From Lachnospiraceae bacterium (GTDB lineage Bacteria > Bacillota > Clostridia > Lachnospirales > Lachnospiraceae), in the NCBI GenBank assembly GCA_028727605.1, contig JAQYOA010000202.1, forward strand, positions 1-40,209: DNA of 40,209 bases, given 5' to 3'. Below, in pieces: positions 17,117 through 25,670 of the stretch. Under the pieces are notes generated by a model. It had not been told where the DNA came from, searched no databases, and saw only the letters and a program-made list of their open reading frames with translations. Position numbers and translations under genes: made by a program. Each line of letters starts with the position of its first letter. Within the stretch, counting starts at the first letter, position 1.

Positions 17117-17440
17117 CTACAGTGTGTTCTGAGTTTCTTCATTTTTAATCTCCCAGTGAATCAGAACCGTAAGTACTGCCCGCAGCACAATAATTCCGGC
17201 CACGAACAGAATTTCCGTCATTTCACGGACAACCACCGTACGAAGAATTTCGCTGCCAAGCTTAAATTCCAGACCCATGGCCAGACCTTTGGCCAGTTCC
17301 AGACGCGTCTCCGGCTTTCGCGTCACATAATTGATGACTCCCCGGATTCCGGAAACGGCAATGATCCCCACTCCCACATATTCAAACAGAAGAATCGCGT
17401 ATTCTGCAAAAACATTCAATATATTCTGAAGCAGTTCCAT
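17117..17440 (-). CDS. DUF1622 membrane protein
   Basis: This 107-residue protein has two clear hydrophobic spans. The first is at about 12-33 (EYAILLFEYVGVGIIAVSGI), and the second, at about 76-96, reads ILFVAGIIVLRAVLTVLIHW. Between them is a conserved amphipathic loop, ETRLELAKGLAMGLEFKLGSEILRT, the hallmark of DUF1622. The function is unknown. It starts with ATG behind a GGAGG site and diverges from carB. It appears monocistronic, with its own promoter at 17503-17532. No link to a neighbour is evident. Confidence 0.85.
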   Translation of the reverse strand: MELLQNILNVFAEYAILLFEYVGVGIIAVSGIRGVINYVTRKPETRLELAKGLAMGLEFKLGSEILRTVVVREMTEILFVAGIIVLRAVLTVLIHWEIKNEETQNTL

Positions 17441-17740
17441 CGTTTTTTTTCCCTCCTTTCCCCAAAAAATGACTCTTTTTTCTTTTTTACTCTATTGACA
17501 TCAGTATAACACAGTTTCCTTTCTCCTGTCATTGGTCTCGTTTTAGAAAATAACCGCAGAAGCCCTTCTCACACTAGTCAAATCTCAACAATTTTTTCTC
17601 TTATTTTGCACTATATTGCACAAATATCATTTTCCTATCTGTTTTCTCTTTCCGTCAATACCCTGTTTCCGATATAATATGAGAAGGAATTGCAAAGCAA
17701 TACCGTTATTCAAGGGAGAAAAATACCAGGAGGACATAGC
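17441..17740. promoter_or_regulatory. 300-base divergent control region between DUF1622 and carB
   Basis: There is no gene here. For DUF1622, ATGACA (17527-17532) and TATACT (17503-17508) on the minus strand are 18 bases apart. For carB, TATAAT stands at 17673-17678 with no convincing -35. Two TTGCAC copies (17606 and 17616) lie one helical turn apart. I found no T-box, no PyrR-type attenuator hairpin and no arginine-box palindrome. The carB ribosome site GGAGG ends just before ACATAGC and the ATG. Confidence 0.5.
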
Positions 17741-20700
17741 ATGTCACAAAGAACAGATATTCACAAAGTACTCATCATCGGTTCCGGTCCTATTGTGATC
17801 GGTCAGGCATGTGAATTTGACTATTCCGGCACCCAGGCCTGCAAAGCGTTAAAAAAACTGGGCTACGAAATCGTTCTGGTCAATTCCAATCCGGCAACGA
17901 TTATGACCGATCCTGAAACCGCAGATGTTACCTACATTGAACCGCTCAACGCAGACCGCCTCGAGCAGATCATTGCCAAAGAGCGGCCGGACGCTCTGCT
18001 GCCAAATCTTGGCGGACAGTCCGGTCTCAATCTCTGTGCAGAACTTTCCAAAAAAGGAATCCTCGACAAATATCAGGTCAAAGTCATCGGCGTACAGGTT
18101 GACGCCATTGAGCGCGGTGAAGACCGCATTGAGTTCAAGGAAGCCATGAACAAAATCGGTATCGAAATGGCAAGAAGCGAAGTCGCCTACAGCGTAGACG
18201 AAGCCCTTGCTATCGCAGACCGGCTGGGATATCCGGTAGTTCTCCGCCCTGCTTATACCATGGGCGGCGCCGGCGGCGGACTGGTGTACAACGTTGAGGA
18301 ACTGAAAACCGTATGTGCCAGAGGACTGCAGGCTTCCCTTGTGGGCCAGGTTCTGGTAGAAGAATCCATCCTTGGCTGGGAGGAGCTGGAGCTGGAGGTC
18401 GTACGTGATGCCGACAACAATATGATCACAGTCTGCTTCATTGAAAATATCGATCCGCTGGGTGTCCATACCGGAGATTCGTTCTGCTCTGCTCCTATGC
18501 TGACCATCAGCGAAGAATGCCAGAAACGTCTCCAGGAACAGGCATACCGCATTGTGGAATCCGTCCAGGTAATTGGCGGAACAAACGTACAGTTCGCCCA
18601 TGATCCGGTTACTGACCGTGTGGTTGTCATCGAGATCAATCCGAGAACTTCCCGTTCTTCCGCACTTGCTTCCAAAGCTACCGGATTCCCGATCGCCCTT
18701 GTATCCGCTATGCTGGCTACCGGCCTTACCTTAAAGGATATCCCCTGCGGAAAATACGGCACTCTGGATAAATATGTTCCGGACGGCGATTATGTTGTAA
18801 TCAAGTTTGCCCGCTGGGCATTTGAAAAATTCAAAGGTGTAGAAGACAAACTCGGCACACAGATGCGTGCTGTAGGAGAAGTCATGAGCATCGGTAAGAC
18901 TTACAAAGAGGCTTTCCAGAAAGCCATCCGCAGTCTGGAAACCGGAAGATACGGCCTTGGAAATGTCAAAGACTTCCCGTCAAAAACAAAAGAACAGCTT
19001 CTCACCCTTTTGAATACTCCTTCCAGTGAGCGTCATTTCCTTATGTACGAAGCGCTGAGAAAGGGAGCTACCGTAGAGGAAATCCATGAGATCACAAAGG
19101 TGAAAACCTACTTTATTGAACAGATGAAAGAACTTGTGGAAGAGGAAGAAGCACTCAAAGCCTGCAAAGGGCATCTTCCTTCCGACGAACAGCTGATTCA
19201 GGCGAAAAAAGACGGTTTTTCCGATAAATACTTAAGCCAGGTTCTCTCCATCACAGAAGATGAGATCCGCAATCGCAGAATCAGTCTGGGCGTGGAGGAA
19301 GCCTGGGAGGGTGTCCATGTCAGCGGAACCAAAGACAGTGCTTACTATTATTCCACCTACAACGCACCGGACAAAAATCCAGTCTCCTCCGGTAAACCAA
19401 AGGTTATGATCCTTGGCGGCGGCCCGAACCGGATCGGTCAGGGTATTGAATTCGATTACTGCTGTGTTCATGCATCTCTTGCCCTGAAAAAGCTGGGCTT
19501 TGAAACCATTATCGTGAACTGCAATCCGGAAACGGTTTCCACCGATTACGATACTTCAGACAAGCTGTATTTTGAACCGCTGACCCTTGAAGATGTTCTT
19601 TCGATCTACAAAAAAGAAAAACCGGTAGGCGTCATCGCACAGTTTGGCGGACAGACACCTCTGAACCTGGCTTCCGAACTGGAGAAAAACGGTGTCAAGA
19701 TTCTCGGTACCTCTCCGGCAGTAATCGACCTGGCAGAAGACCGTGATCTGTTCCGGGCTATGATGGAAAAGCTGGAGATTCCCATGCCGGAATCCGGAAT
19801 GGCAACTACAGTGGACGAAGCGCTTGCCATTGCCGCAAAAATCGGATATCCGGTTATGGTTCGTCCATCCTACGTTCTCGGCGGACGTGGAATGGAAGTT
19901 GTCTATGACGATGAGAGTATGGTTGGCTATATGAATGCTGCTGTCGGTGTCACACCGGATCGTCCGATCCTGATTGACCGTTTCCTGAATCACGCAATGG
20001 AATGTGAAGCGGATGCCATCAGTGACGGAACGCACGCTTTTGTTCCGGCTGTTATGGAGCATATCGAGCTTGCCGGTGTCCATTCCGGAGACTCTGCATG
20101 CATCATTCCTTCCCGCCATATTTCACCGGAAAATGTGGAACTGATTAAGGAATATACCCGAAGAATCGCAGAAGAAATGCACGTCAAGGGTCTCATGAAC
20201 ATGCAGTATGCGATTGAAAATGACCGCGTCTATGTTCTGGAGGCAAATCCAAGAGCTTCCCGTACAGTACCGCTGGTATCCAAGGTATGCAATATCCGTA
20301 TGGTTCCTCTGGCAACAGATATTATTACTTCAGAAATTACCAACAGACCTTCACCGGTTCCGTCATTAAAAGAGCAGGAAATTCCCTACTACGGAGTTAA
20401 GGAAGCTGTCTTCCCGTTCAATATGTTCCAGGAAGTGGATCCGGTGCTTGGACCGGAAATGCGTTCCACAGGAGAGGTGCTCGGTTTATCTCACTCCTGG
20501 GGCGAAGCATTCTACCGTGCTCAGGAAGCCGCACAGATGTGCCTGCCTCTGGAAGGCACCGTGCTGATCTCCGTAAACCGCAAGGACAAGGAGGAAGTTG
20601 TAGAGGTTGCGCAGAGTTTTGCCGATCTTGGCTTTACCATCCTGGCCACCCAGGGAACCTACGAACTGTTAAAAAAAGCAGGCCTTGAGGCATCCAGAGT

Positions 20701-20968
20701 TTACAAGCTGTATGAAGGCAGACCCAATATTCTTGATCTGATTACCAACCGCAAGATTTCGCTGATTATCAATTCCCCGATCGGAAAAGACAGCATTCAT
20801 GATGACAGCTATCTGCGAAAGGCAGCCATCAAAGCCAAGATTCCTTATATGACCACCATTGCTGCAGCCAAGGCTACCGCAAACGGAATTAAAAATGTGC
20901 GCCACCATGGACTCGGCGAAGTTCGTTCCCTGCAGGATTACCACGCGTCTATCCGCGAAAAGGAATAA
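17741..20968 (+). CDS. carB: Carbamoyl-phosphate synthase large subunit
   Basis: CarB makes carbamoyl phosphate from bicarbonate, ammonia and two ATP, feeding arginine and pyrimidine synthesis. The 1075-residue protein has two ATP-grasp halves. The first opens with VLIIGSGPIVIGQACEFDYSG and includes RPAYTMGGAGGG. The second opens at about 555 with VMILGGGPNRIGQGIEFDYCC and includes RPSYVLGGRGME. The oligomerisation region lies between them and an MGS-like allosteric domain is at the end. In the second half the usual SKATG is replaced by SKVCNIRM, a divergence of the kind seen in some clostridial CarB. The ATG at 17741 has AGGAGG upstream; an ATG 17 codons earlier is rejected. carA, which supplies ammonia from glutamine, is not adjacent. 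Confidence 0.95.
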   Translation: MSQRTDIHKVLIIGSGPIVIGQACEFDYSGTQACKALKKLGYEIVLVNSNPATIMTDPETADVTYIEPLNADRLEQIIAKERPDALLPNLGGQSGLNLCAELSKKGILDKYQVKVIGVQVDAIERGEDRIEFKEAMNKIGIEMARSEVAYSVDEALAIADRLGYPVVLRPAYTMGGAGGGLVYNVEELKTVCARGLQASLVGQVLVEESILGWEELELEVVRDADNNMITVCFIENIDPLGVHTGDSFCSAPMLTISEECQKRLQEQAYRIVESVQVIGGTNVQFAHDPVTDRVVVIEINPRTSRSSALASKATGFPIALVSAMLATGLTLKDIPCGKYGTLDKYVPDGDYVVIKFARWAFEKFKGVEDKLGTQMRAVGEVMSIGKTYKEAFQKAIRSLETGRYGLGNVKDFPSKTKEQLLTLLNTPSSERHFLMYEALRKGATVEEIHEITKVKTYFIEQMKELVEEEEALKACKGHLPSDEQLIQAKKDGFSDKYLSQVLSITEDEIRNRRISLGVEEAWEGVHVSGTKDSAYYYSTYNAPDKNPVSSGKPKVMILGGGPNRIGQGIEFDYCCVHASLALKKLGFETIIVNCNPETVSTDYDTSDKLYFEPLTLEDVLSIYKKEKPVGVIAQFGGQTPLNLASELEKNGVKILGTSPAVIDLAEDRDLFRAMMEKLEIPMPESGMATTVDEALAIAAKIGYPVMVRPSYVLGGRGMEVVYDDESMVGYMNAAVGVTPDRPILIDRFLNHAMECEADAISDGTHAFVPAVMEHIELAGVHSGDSACIIPSRHISPENVELIKEYTRRIAEEMHVKGLMNMQYAIENDRVYVLEANPRASRTVPLVSKVCNIRMVPLATDIITSEITNRPSPVPSLKEQEIPYYGVKEAVFPFNMFQEVDPVLGPEMRSTGEVLGLSHSWGEAFYRAQEAAQMCLPLEGTVLISVNRKDKEEVVEVAQSFADLGFTILATQGTYELLKKAGLEASRVYKLYEGRPNILDLITNRKISLIINSPIGKDSIHDDSYLRKAAIKAKIPYMTTIAAAKATANGIKNVRHHGLGEVRSLQDYHASIREKE

Positions 20969-20991
20969 TCTTTCAAAAAGAGGCGATATTT

Positions 20992-21234
20992 ATGCACATG
21001 ACGGAAATTCAGAAACAGCTGAATGCCAAAGGGATTTCCTACACTTACACAGAAGAAGACAACCTGGGGAGCATTGATTTTGTTCACCGGGGACTCTCCT
21101 ACCACATCTGGGAATATGCGGATGCAGATGAGCCCGTTGGGGTGGAGACAAATCTGCGGTTTGCCGGCCGCAGTGAGGAACTGGAAGGGAACTACGATTC
21201 CCTTCTGGCTGCTCACATAGAACAGTATTTCTAA
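20992..21234 (+). CDS. Small uncharacterised protein
   Basis: This 80-residue acidic protein follows carB by 23 bases on the same strand, so it may be co-transcribed. It starts with ATG behind GAGG at eight bases. The sequence (TEIQKQLNAKGISYTYTEED, GSIDFVHRGLSYHIWEY) suggests a small alpha-beta fold with many aromatic residues and no membrane span, cysteine or metal motif. I recall similar proteins in Lachnospiraceae, sometimes labelled 'kinase' without visible kinase motifs. I assign no function. A strong terminator follows at once. Confidence 0.7.
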   Translation: MHMTEIQKQLNAKGISYTYTEEDNLGSIDFVHRGLSYHIWEYADADEPVGVETNLRFAGRSEELEGNYDSLLAAHIEQYF

Positions 21235-21238
21235 AAAA

Positions 21239-21284
21239 GAGCTGCGGCTCCTGTCCTATTCCCACAGGAGCCGCAGCTCTTTTT
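21239..21284. terminator. Bidirectional terminator after the carB operon
   Basis: GAGCTGCGGCTCCTGT (21239-21254) and ACAGGAGCCGCAGCTC (21264-21279) form a perfect 16-base stem with a 9-base loop. TTTTTCTTA follows on the plus strand and an A run precedes it, giving a U run on the minus strand. It can also stop the Nif11-like gene read from the right. Confidence 0.92.
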
Positions 21285-21351
21285 CTTACATGCTTTTCAT
21301 TACACTCTTTGTACTGCCCAATTCACCGGAAGCCTTCGCAACCGGCTTATC

Positions 21352-21642
21352 CTAATTTTCTTCCAGGGAAGCAAAAAACAGCTCATAAAAATCATCTTCC
21401 CCTTCAAGAACAGGAGAATTCTCTCCTCCGCCATTGGTACTTCTCTTGATCGCGGCATAAAATTCCTCCCCAGCCATCGCCAGATCCATATCATAAATCG
21501 GATAGCCCAGTTCACGACATTTTCCACAGAAAGCAGAAAGCGGATTCTTCTCCTTTCTTGTCGCCAGAAGTTCTTCTTTCAGCTTTCCGTCCGTCCTGGC
21601 CCGTTTCATAAGCTCATCTAACATTTCAACCAGATTATCCAT
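21352..21642 (-). CDS. Nif11-like small protein, possible leader-peptide type
   Basis: This 96-residue protein has an N-terminal helical part (VEMLDELMKRARTDGKLKEELL), then NPLSAFCGKCRELGYPIYDMDL. The layout resembles the Nif11 domain found in leader peptides of some modified-peptide precursors: D-x-KL-x-x-x-LL, then F..C.E.GYPI. A conserved-looking tail follows, AGEEFYAAIKRSTNGGGENSP, with three glycines, and the end is acidic and aromatic (EGEDDFYELFFASLEEN). After the glycines there is no Cys and few Ser or Thr, so a lanthipeptide core is not evident. No modification enzyme or exporter lies alongside. Start is the ATG at 21642 with a weak AAGGAT site. The Nif11 assignment is from pattern memory and is tentative. 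Confidence 0.55.
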   Translation of the reverse strand: MDNLVEMLDELMKRARTDGKLKEELLATRKEKNPLSAFCGKCRELGYPIYDMDLAMAGEEFYAAIKRSTNGGGENSPVLEGEDDFYELFFASLEEN

Positions 21643-21690
21643 ATCCTTTTCCCCACTTTCTGCAGATCACACTGCCAGTAATAAGAAAGG

Positions 21691-21736
21691 GCAGTACAAA
21701 ACCGTACCCTCATCGTACCGCCTTTGTACCGCCCGT
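21691..21736. repeat. Four helically phased GTAC repeats in the Nif11-like gene leader
   Basis: GTAC occurs at 21694, 21704, 21715 and 21726, that is with spacings of 10, 11 and 11 bases. Three copies read GGTAC on the minus strand. They lie between a possible promoter (21744-21773) and the Nif11-like ATG. The outer copies also pair as GGGCGGTAC with GTACTGCCC, followed by TTTCTTATT. The element could therefore be an operator array or the terminator of the upstream GH3 gene. Confidence 0.5.
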
Positions 21737-21743
21737 TTCCTAT

Positions 21744-21773
21744 ATTCTACCAGCTAACTGCCCGACAAGTCAA
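21744..21773 (-). promoter_or_regulatory. Possible promoter of the Nif11-like gene
   Basis: On the minus strand TTGACT (21768-21773), overlapping the GH3 stop codon, and TAGAAT (21744-21749) are 18 bases apart. The phased GTAC repeats begin about 15 bases downstream. Confidence 0.4.
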
Positions 21774-24001
21774 GCATTCAGCCCAAATCCCATTTCATAA
21801 TAATTGCCTGCCGCATCCCGGTATGCATAAGCTTTGCCGTTTTCGTCCTTCATCTCTTCCGGCATATACTGATCTTTATCATATCCCGGTACATCATTCG
21901 GAGAAATGCAGACACCATCCGCATTTACTTTCAATACACTGTCATCTTTCGGCAGCGTAATCGGAAGTTTTCCGACAGGAGCAAATCTTCCGAAAATCAC
22001 ATCCAGGATTGCTGACGGATAGGTATCGAATCCGGCCAGCAGTACATCGGAGTATTTTTCTACATTTCCAACTTCCCAGGCAAGCGTAAAGTTAATACTG
22101 GAGATCACCTTTCCTCCGTTGGCATGAACTGCATCGGCGATTCTGGCAATCTTTCCTGCCTCTGACAGAGTTGTCTCAAGATGTGTTGTTTCTGCAGGTC
22201 TTCCCTCGTCATCCACATCACACACTTCCTTGCCATCACAGATATCCAGCTCCAGATAACCTTTTGTCGCATTGAAATACTCTCCGGAACTTGGGGTTAC
22301 AAACAGAATTGCTGTATCGGCCTTCGTATAGTCATCCACCAGCTCCACATTTTCTGCTTCCACCATTTTCTTCAGTTCACTGGTTGCAGCTTCTGCGGCT
22401 TCCGGAGTCTTATTAAAGCATTCCACATAAACTTTGGTGCCTTCTTTTACCGGAAGCGCACTATCTTTCTTTAACAGTACAACCGATTTACGATGCACAT
22501 CTGCTGCTGCATCCCAGTCTTTTTTCGTTGCAACAACCTCCACTGCCTTTGCCGGATCACGGTAAGGATTCTCAAAAAGCCCAAGAGTAAAACGTTCTTC
22601 CAGCGTTCTTGCCACCGCACGATTCAGCGCCTCTTCTGTCAGAATAATCTGCTCCAGCTGATATCCTTCCGGAACCGGATGACCCTGTGTTGTATAGTAA
22701 CCGTTCTGTCCGCGGTCATAAGCCTCTCTTGCACACTCCAGATCATAGGAACCGCTGATAATGTCTACGCCGGTATTGATTGCCAGTGCAACTCTCTCAC
22801 AGATTTCCAGTTCTTCCACGCCCCATGCCATTCTCTGTACGATACCGGAATCACTGTTTACATAGCCTTCAAATCCCATCTGATCTCTCAGGATATCCTG
22901 GATAAAAGCTTTGTTGAATGCAAATCCAACCGGAATCCATTCGATCGGATTACCATTCTGATCATACTGCTCAGCACTCTTTGCCCTCGCCGGTTTTGCG
23001 TAATAAGGCATAATGGATGCTGCCTTTTTCTCAATGGCCGGAAGGAATCCTTTGATATGATATTTCCGGAGGCTGTCCGGAGTCTGATATACATTCCACT
23101 GACCCTGTCTGTAATGAGGATCAAAACCGTTTTCACGGGCACCGCCGCCCGGGAAATGTTTTACGGTCAGGGCAACTCCATCCGTGGTAACACCGGAATC
23201 ACTTCCCTGTACACCCGGGATCAGACGACGGAAGATTTCCTGAATCAGCTCCGGATCCTCTCCGAAAGTTCCGTAGGTTCTCTGCCATCTTGGATCTGTC
23301 ATACAGTCTGCCATGTACATATAGCCTTTTTTCATTCCAACTGCATCCCACTCCCGCTTAATGCAGTCCGCAAAATCATCGATAATGGAAAGGTCGCCGC
23401 TTCCCTTGATTGCTGCAGCGATTCCCATGGTTCCCGGCCAGGTAGCAAAAACGCCGGAAGCGTCATTCATACCGAAAACCACTTCACCGTTCTCGTTTCT
23501 GGAATTGGAAACTACCAGGGCAGGAACAAAGTGCTCTGCCTCCTCCGCCAAACGATTCAGCTCGTTAATCCAGTCTGCCAGCTCATCCGGTTTCGGATTT
23601 GCACGGAGAATGAACTCTCTCACATGAAAATCTTTCATCGTTTTGGTGGTTCCTTCTTTGGAAGTGACTGCAAAAATAGAAGAACCTTTCTCTACATATT
23701 CTTCGTCCAGCAATCCTGTCTCATCTACCAGTTCTTTCTTCTCCTGCTCAATTCCCATTTTCCAGGAACTCAGGAAAATAAGACCGATTTTTTCATCTAC
23801 AGACAGTTCTTTTGCCAGTGCCTCCGCTCTCTCCTTCGGCGATTTTCTCCAGTCTCCTGCACAGGAAAGAACTCCGTCTCCATTGATGTCACGGAAGTAC
23901 AAACCATCCACGCAGATTGGCTCTCTTGCGGTCACTCCGATTACCGGTCCGTTTGGATTCTGAAAATACCTTACTTTTTCACTTGCTTTTGTTTTCCCCA
24001 T
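21770..24001 (-). CDS. Glycoside hydrolase family 3 beta-glucosidase-like enzyme
   Basis: GH3 enzymes remove terminal beta-linked glucose (or xylose, N-acetylglucosamine) from oligosaccharides. The 743-residue protein has the N-terminal TIM-barrel with RWQRTYGTFGEDP (238-250), the substrate-binding KHFPGG (281-286), and the nucleophile in NSDSG, probably Asp384. The second alpha/beta sandwich domain carries the EVGNVEKYSDVLLAGFDTYPSAILDVIFG region. No signal peptide is present, so it should act in the cytoplasm on imported sugars. The ATG at 24001 follows GGAGG by six bases. A longer frame to 24037 is rejected. It lies 80 bases after a GPH permease on the same strand and is probably co-transcribed with it. 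The exact glycosidic specificity is not predictable here. Confidence 0.85.
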   Translation of the reverse strand: MGKTKASEKVRYFQNPNGPVIGVTAREPICVDGLYFRDINGDGVLSCAGDWRKSPKERAEALAKELSVDEKIGLIFLSSWKMGIEQEKKELVDETGLLDEEYVEKGSSIFAVTSKEGTTKTMKDFHVREFILRANPKPDELADWINELNRLAEEAEHFVPALVVSNSRNENGEVVFGMNDASGVFATWPGTMGIAAAIKGSGDLSIIDDFADCIKREWDAVGMKKGYMYMADCMTDPRWQRTYGTFGEDPELIQEIFRRLIPGVQGSDSGVTTDGVALTVKHFPGGGARENGFDPHYRQGQWNVYQTPDSLRKYHIKGFLPAIEKKAASIMPYYAKPARAKSAEQYDQNGNPIEWIPVGFAFNKAFIQDILRDQMGFEGYVNSDSGIVQRMAWGVEELEICERVALAINTGVDIISGSYDLECAREAYDRGQNGYYTTQGHPVPEGYQLEQIILTEEALNRAVARTLEERFTLGLFENPYRDPAKAVEVVATKKDWDAAADVHRKSVVLLKKDSALPVKEGTKVYVECFNKTPEAAEAATSELKKMVEAENVELVDDYTKADTAILFVTPSSGEYFNATKGYLELDICDGKEVCDVDDEGRPAETTHLETTLSEAGKIARIADAVHANGGKVISSINFTLAWEVGNVEKYSDVLLAGFDTYPSAILDVIFGRFAPVGKLPITLPKDDSVLKVNADGVCISPNDVPGYDKDQYMPEEMKDENGKAYAYRDAAGNYYEMGFGLNA

Positions 24002-24081
24002 ACTTACCTCCATCTGGCTTTTGTTCCGATCCGGCAAATACCGGATCCGTTTTTTCTATTTTTCCCTTACGGGTAAAAATC

Positions 24082-25476
24082 TTAAAGGTGATGCCTTTTC
24101 TGAAGTATCCTCGTGTTTTCCTCCACCTTTTTCTTATTCAGCGGATACACAAACCACAGAATCAAAGCAACAATCAGAAAACACACTGCTGGAATCAATG
24201 TGGATACCGAGTAGATTCCCTGAATCACTTCCGCACTCTGTACCTGCAGCTTTTCATCGTACCCAATCAGGGTCAGAGCCCATCCGCCGGCTCCTCCGGC
24301 CAGCGCCTGCCCTACTTTTCTTGCAAAGGAATAGACGGCATAAACCGTTCCGTCCTCTCTGGAACCGGTGACTACTTCCTGATTGTCGATGACATCTGTG
24401 ATATTTGCCCAAATAACTGTGTTGAAAAATGCCATTCCAAGATATCCCACCGCTGTCAGCGCAAGAAAAAGCCAAAGGTTCCGGATTCTCAGCAGATACA
24501 TCAGAAAATAAGTTCCCGCCGACAGGAAAAGTCCTGCCGTCGCTGCTTCCTTCTTTCCGAATTTCCGGGAGATTGGTACGCCGAAAGGTGCTACAATCAG
24601 AAGCATCATGACTGTGGTAATCACGGTATAAGCCGAAATCCCGGCCGCGTTTTGAAAATACTCTGTATATAAATAGTTGTTCATAGAACTGATCAGAAGC
24701 TGGCTAAGCAGCAGAAAAATCGCTGCACCGATGATGCCAAGCAACGACCGGCTGGTAAAAATCGCCTGAAATGTCTGAGAAAAGGTAAGTTTTTCCGTAT
24801 TCTCCTTCTCAATCCGGACACGCTCTGTCGTCATCCGGTAACAAATCAGATAACAAATAATCGCTAATACCGAAAACACACCGGCTGTAACTGTAAAAAC
24901 ATTTCCTCCCCGGATTACCTGATTTCCATTTCCATCTTTGGTGTAAATGACCAGCGGAGTCACCACACCAATCACCAGACTGGCAAGTGTCGCACCAATC
25001 GAACGGTATGTGGAAAGCGAAGTTCGCTCGTCCGGTTCCTCTGTCATAGCTGACGCCATAGATCCATACGGAATATTAATGGAAGTATAAAAGATGCTTC
25101 CCCACAAAATATAAGTCACATACATATATACCAGTTTGATCGCCATCGGTGCTCCGACCAAAGCCGACTGATACATCAGAAAACTGGAAATCGCCACCGG
25201 ACCGCACATTCTGCGGATCCAGCACCGGAATTTTCCGTCTTTTGCAGGCTTTAACGAATCCACGATCCGTCCCATTCCCACGTCTGTAAATGCATCCACG
25301 AATCTCGCCGCCATAAACAAAGTTCCTACAGCTGCTCCGCTGATGCCAAGTACTTTCATGTAAAAGACCATCAGAAAAGAGCTGGCAAAAATAAAGGTAA
25401 AATCATTTCCAAAATCTCCAAACAGATAGCCGATCTTATCCCTCATGCCAAACGGTTTCGTTTCCCTGTGATTCAT
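24082..25476 (-). CDS. GPH-family glycoside:cation symporter
   Basis: This 464-residue membrane protein has about twelve hydrophobic spans and the GPH (MelB/XylP/YicJ) pattern. An N-terminal KIGYLFGDFGNDFTFIF segment carries the cation-linked Asp residues, and MAARFVDAFTDVGMGRIVD and later loops also fit the family. It imports glycosides with Na+ or H+. The combination with a YicI-type alpha-xylosidase at 26969-29290 recalls E. coli yicJ-yicI and the isoprimeverose transporter XylP, so isoprimeverose or another xylosyl-glucose sugar is a fair guess. It starts with ATG behind AAGGAGG and diverges from the AraC regulator at 25671, its likely controller. Confidence 0.9.
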   Translation of the reverse strand: MNHRETKPFGMRDKIGYLFGDFGNDFTFIFASSFLMVFYMKVLGISGAAVGTLFMAARFVDAFTDVGMGRIVDSLKPAKDGKFRCWIRRMCGPVAISSFLMYQSALVGAPMAIKLVYMYVTYILWGSIFYTSINIPYGSMASAMTEEPDERTSLSTYRSIGATLASLVIGVVTPLVIYTKDGNGNQVIRGGNVFTVTAGVFSVLAIICYLICYRMTTERVRIEKENTEKLTFSQTFQAIFTSRSLLGIIGAAIFLLLSQLLISSMNNYLYTEYFQNAAGISAYTVITTVMMLLIVAPFGVPISRKFGKKEAATAGLFLSAGTYFLMYLLRIRNLWLFLALTAVGYLGMAFFNTVIWANITDVIDNQEVVTGSREDGTVYAVYSFARKVGQALAGGAGGWALTLIGYDEKLQVQSAEVIQGIYSVSTLIPAVCFLIVALILWFVYPLNKKKVEENTRILQKRHHL

Positions 25477-25594
25477 TGATTGTCCTCCTTGAGATGTCTA
25501 CACTTTCCGCCTGCGGACACGATTATTGTAACAAAACATCTGGTTCTCAGTTCTGATTTTTTTACCATCCAATCGCATTTTATTACTTTTTTAT

Positions 25595-25623
25595 TTGTAA
25601 ATCAATCAATTTTGTATGATAAT
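25595..25623 (+). promoter_or_regulatory. Possible promoter of the araC-type regulator
   Basis: TTGTAA (25595-25600) and GATAAT (25618-25623) are 17 bases apart on the plus strand, about 48 bases before the regulator ATG. The rest of the 194-base divergent gap is AT-rich. I find no convincing promoter hexamers for the permease. Confidence 0.45.
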
Positions 25624-25670
25624 GATCAAGTAGCCATCTTTCAAAGAAAAATGTGCGAAAGGAGCCCTCT

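Noticed and set aside
17606-17621. Tandem TTGCAC copies upstream of carB as a regulator site
   Set aside because: Only two short copies one helical turn apart in AT-rich DNA. This can arise by chance and does not match any box known to me.
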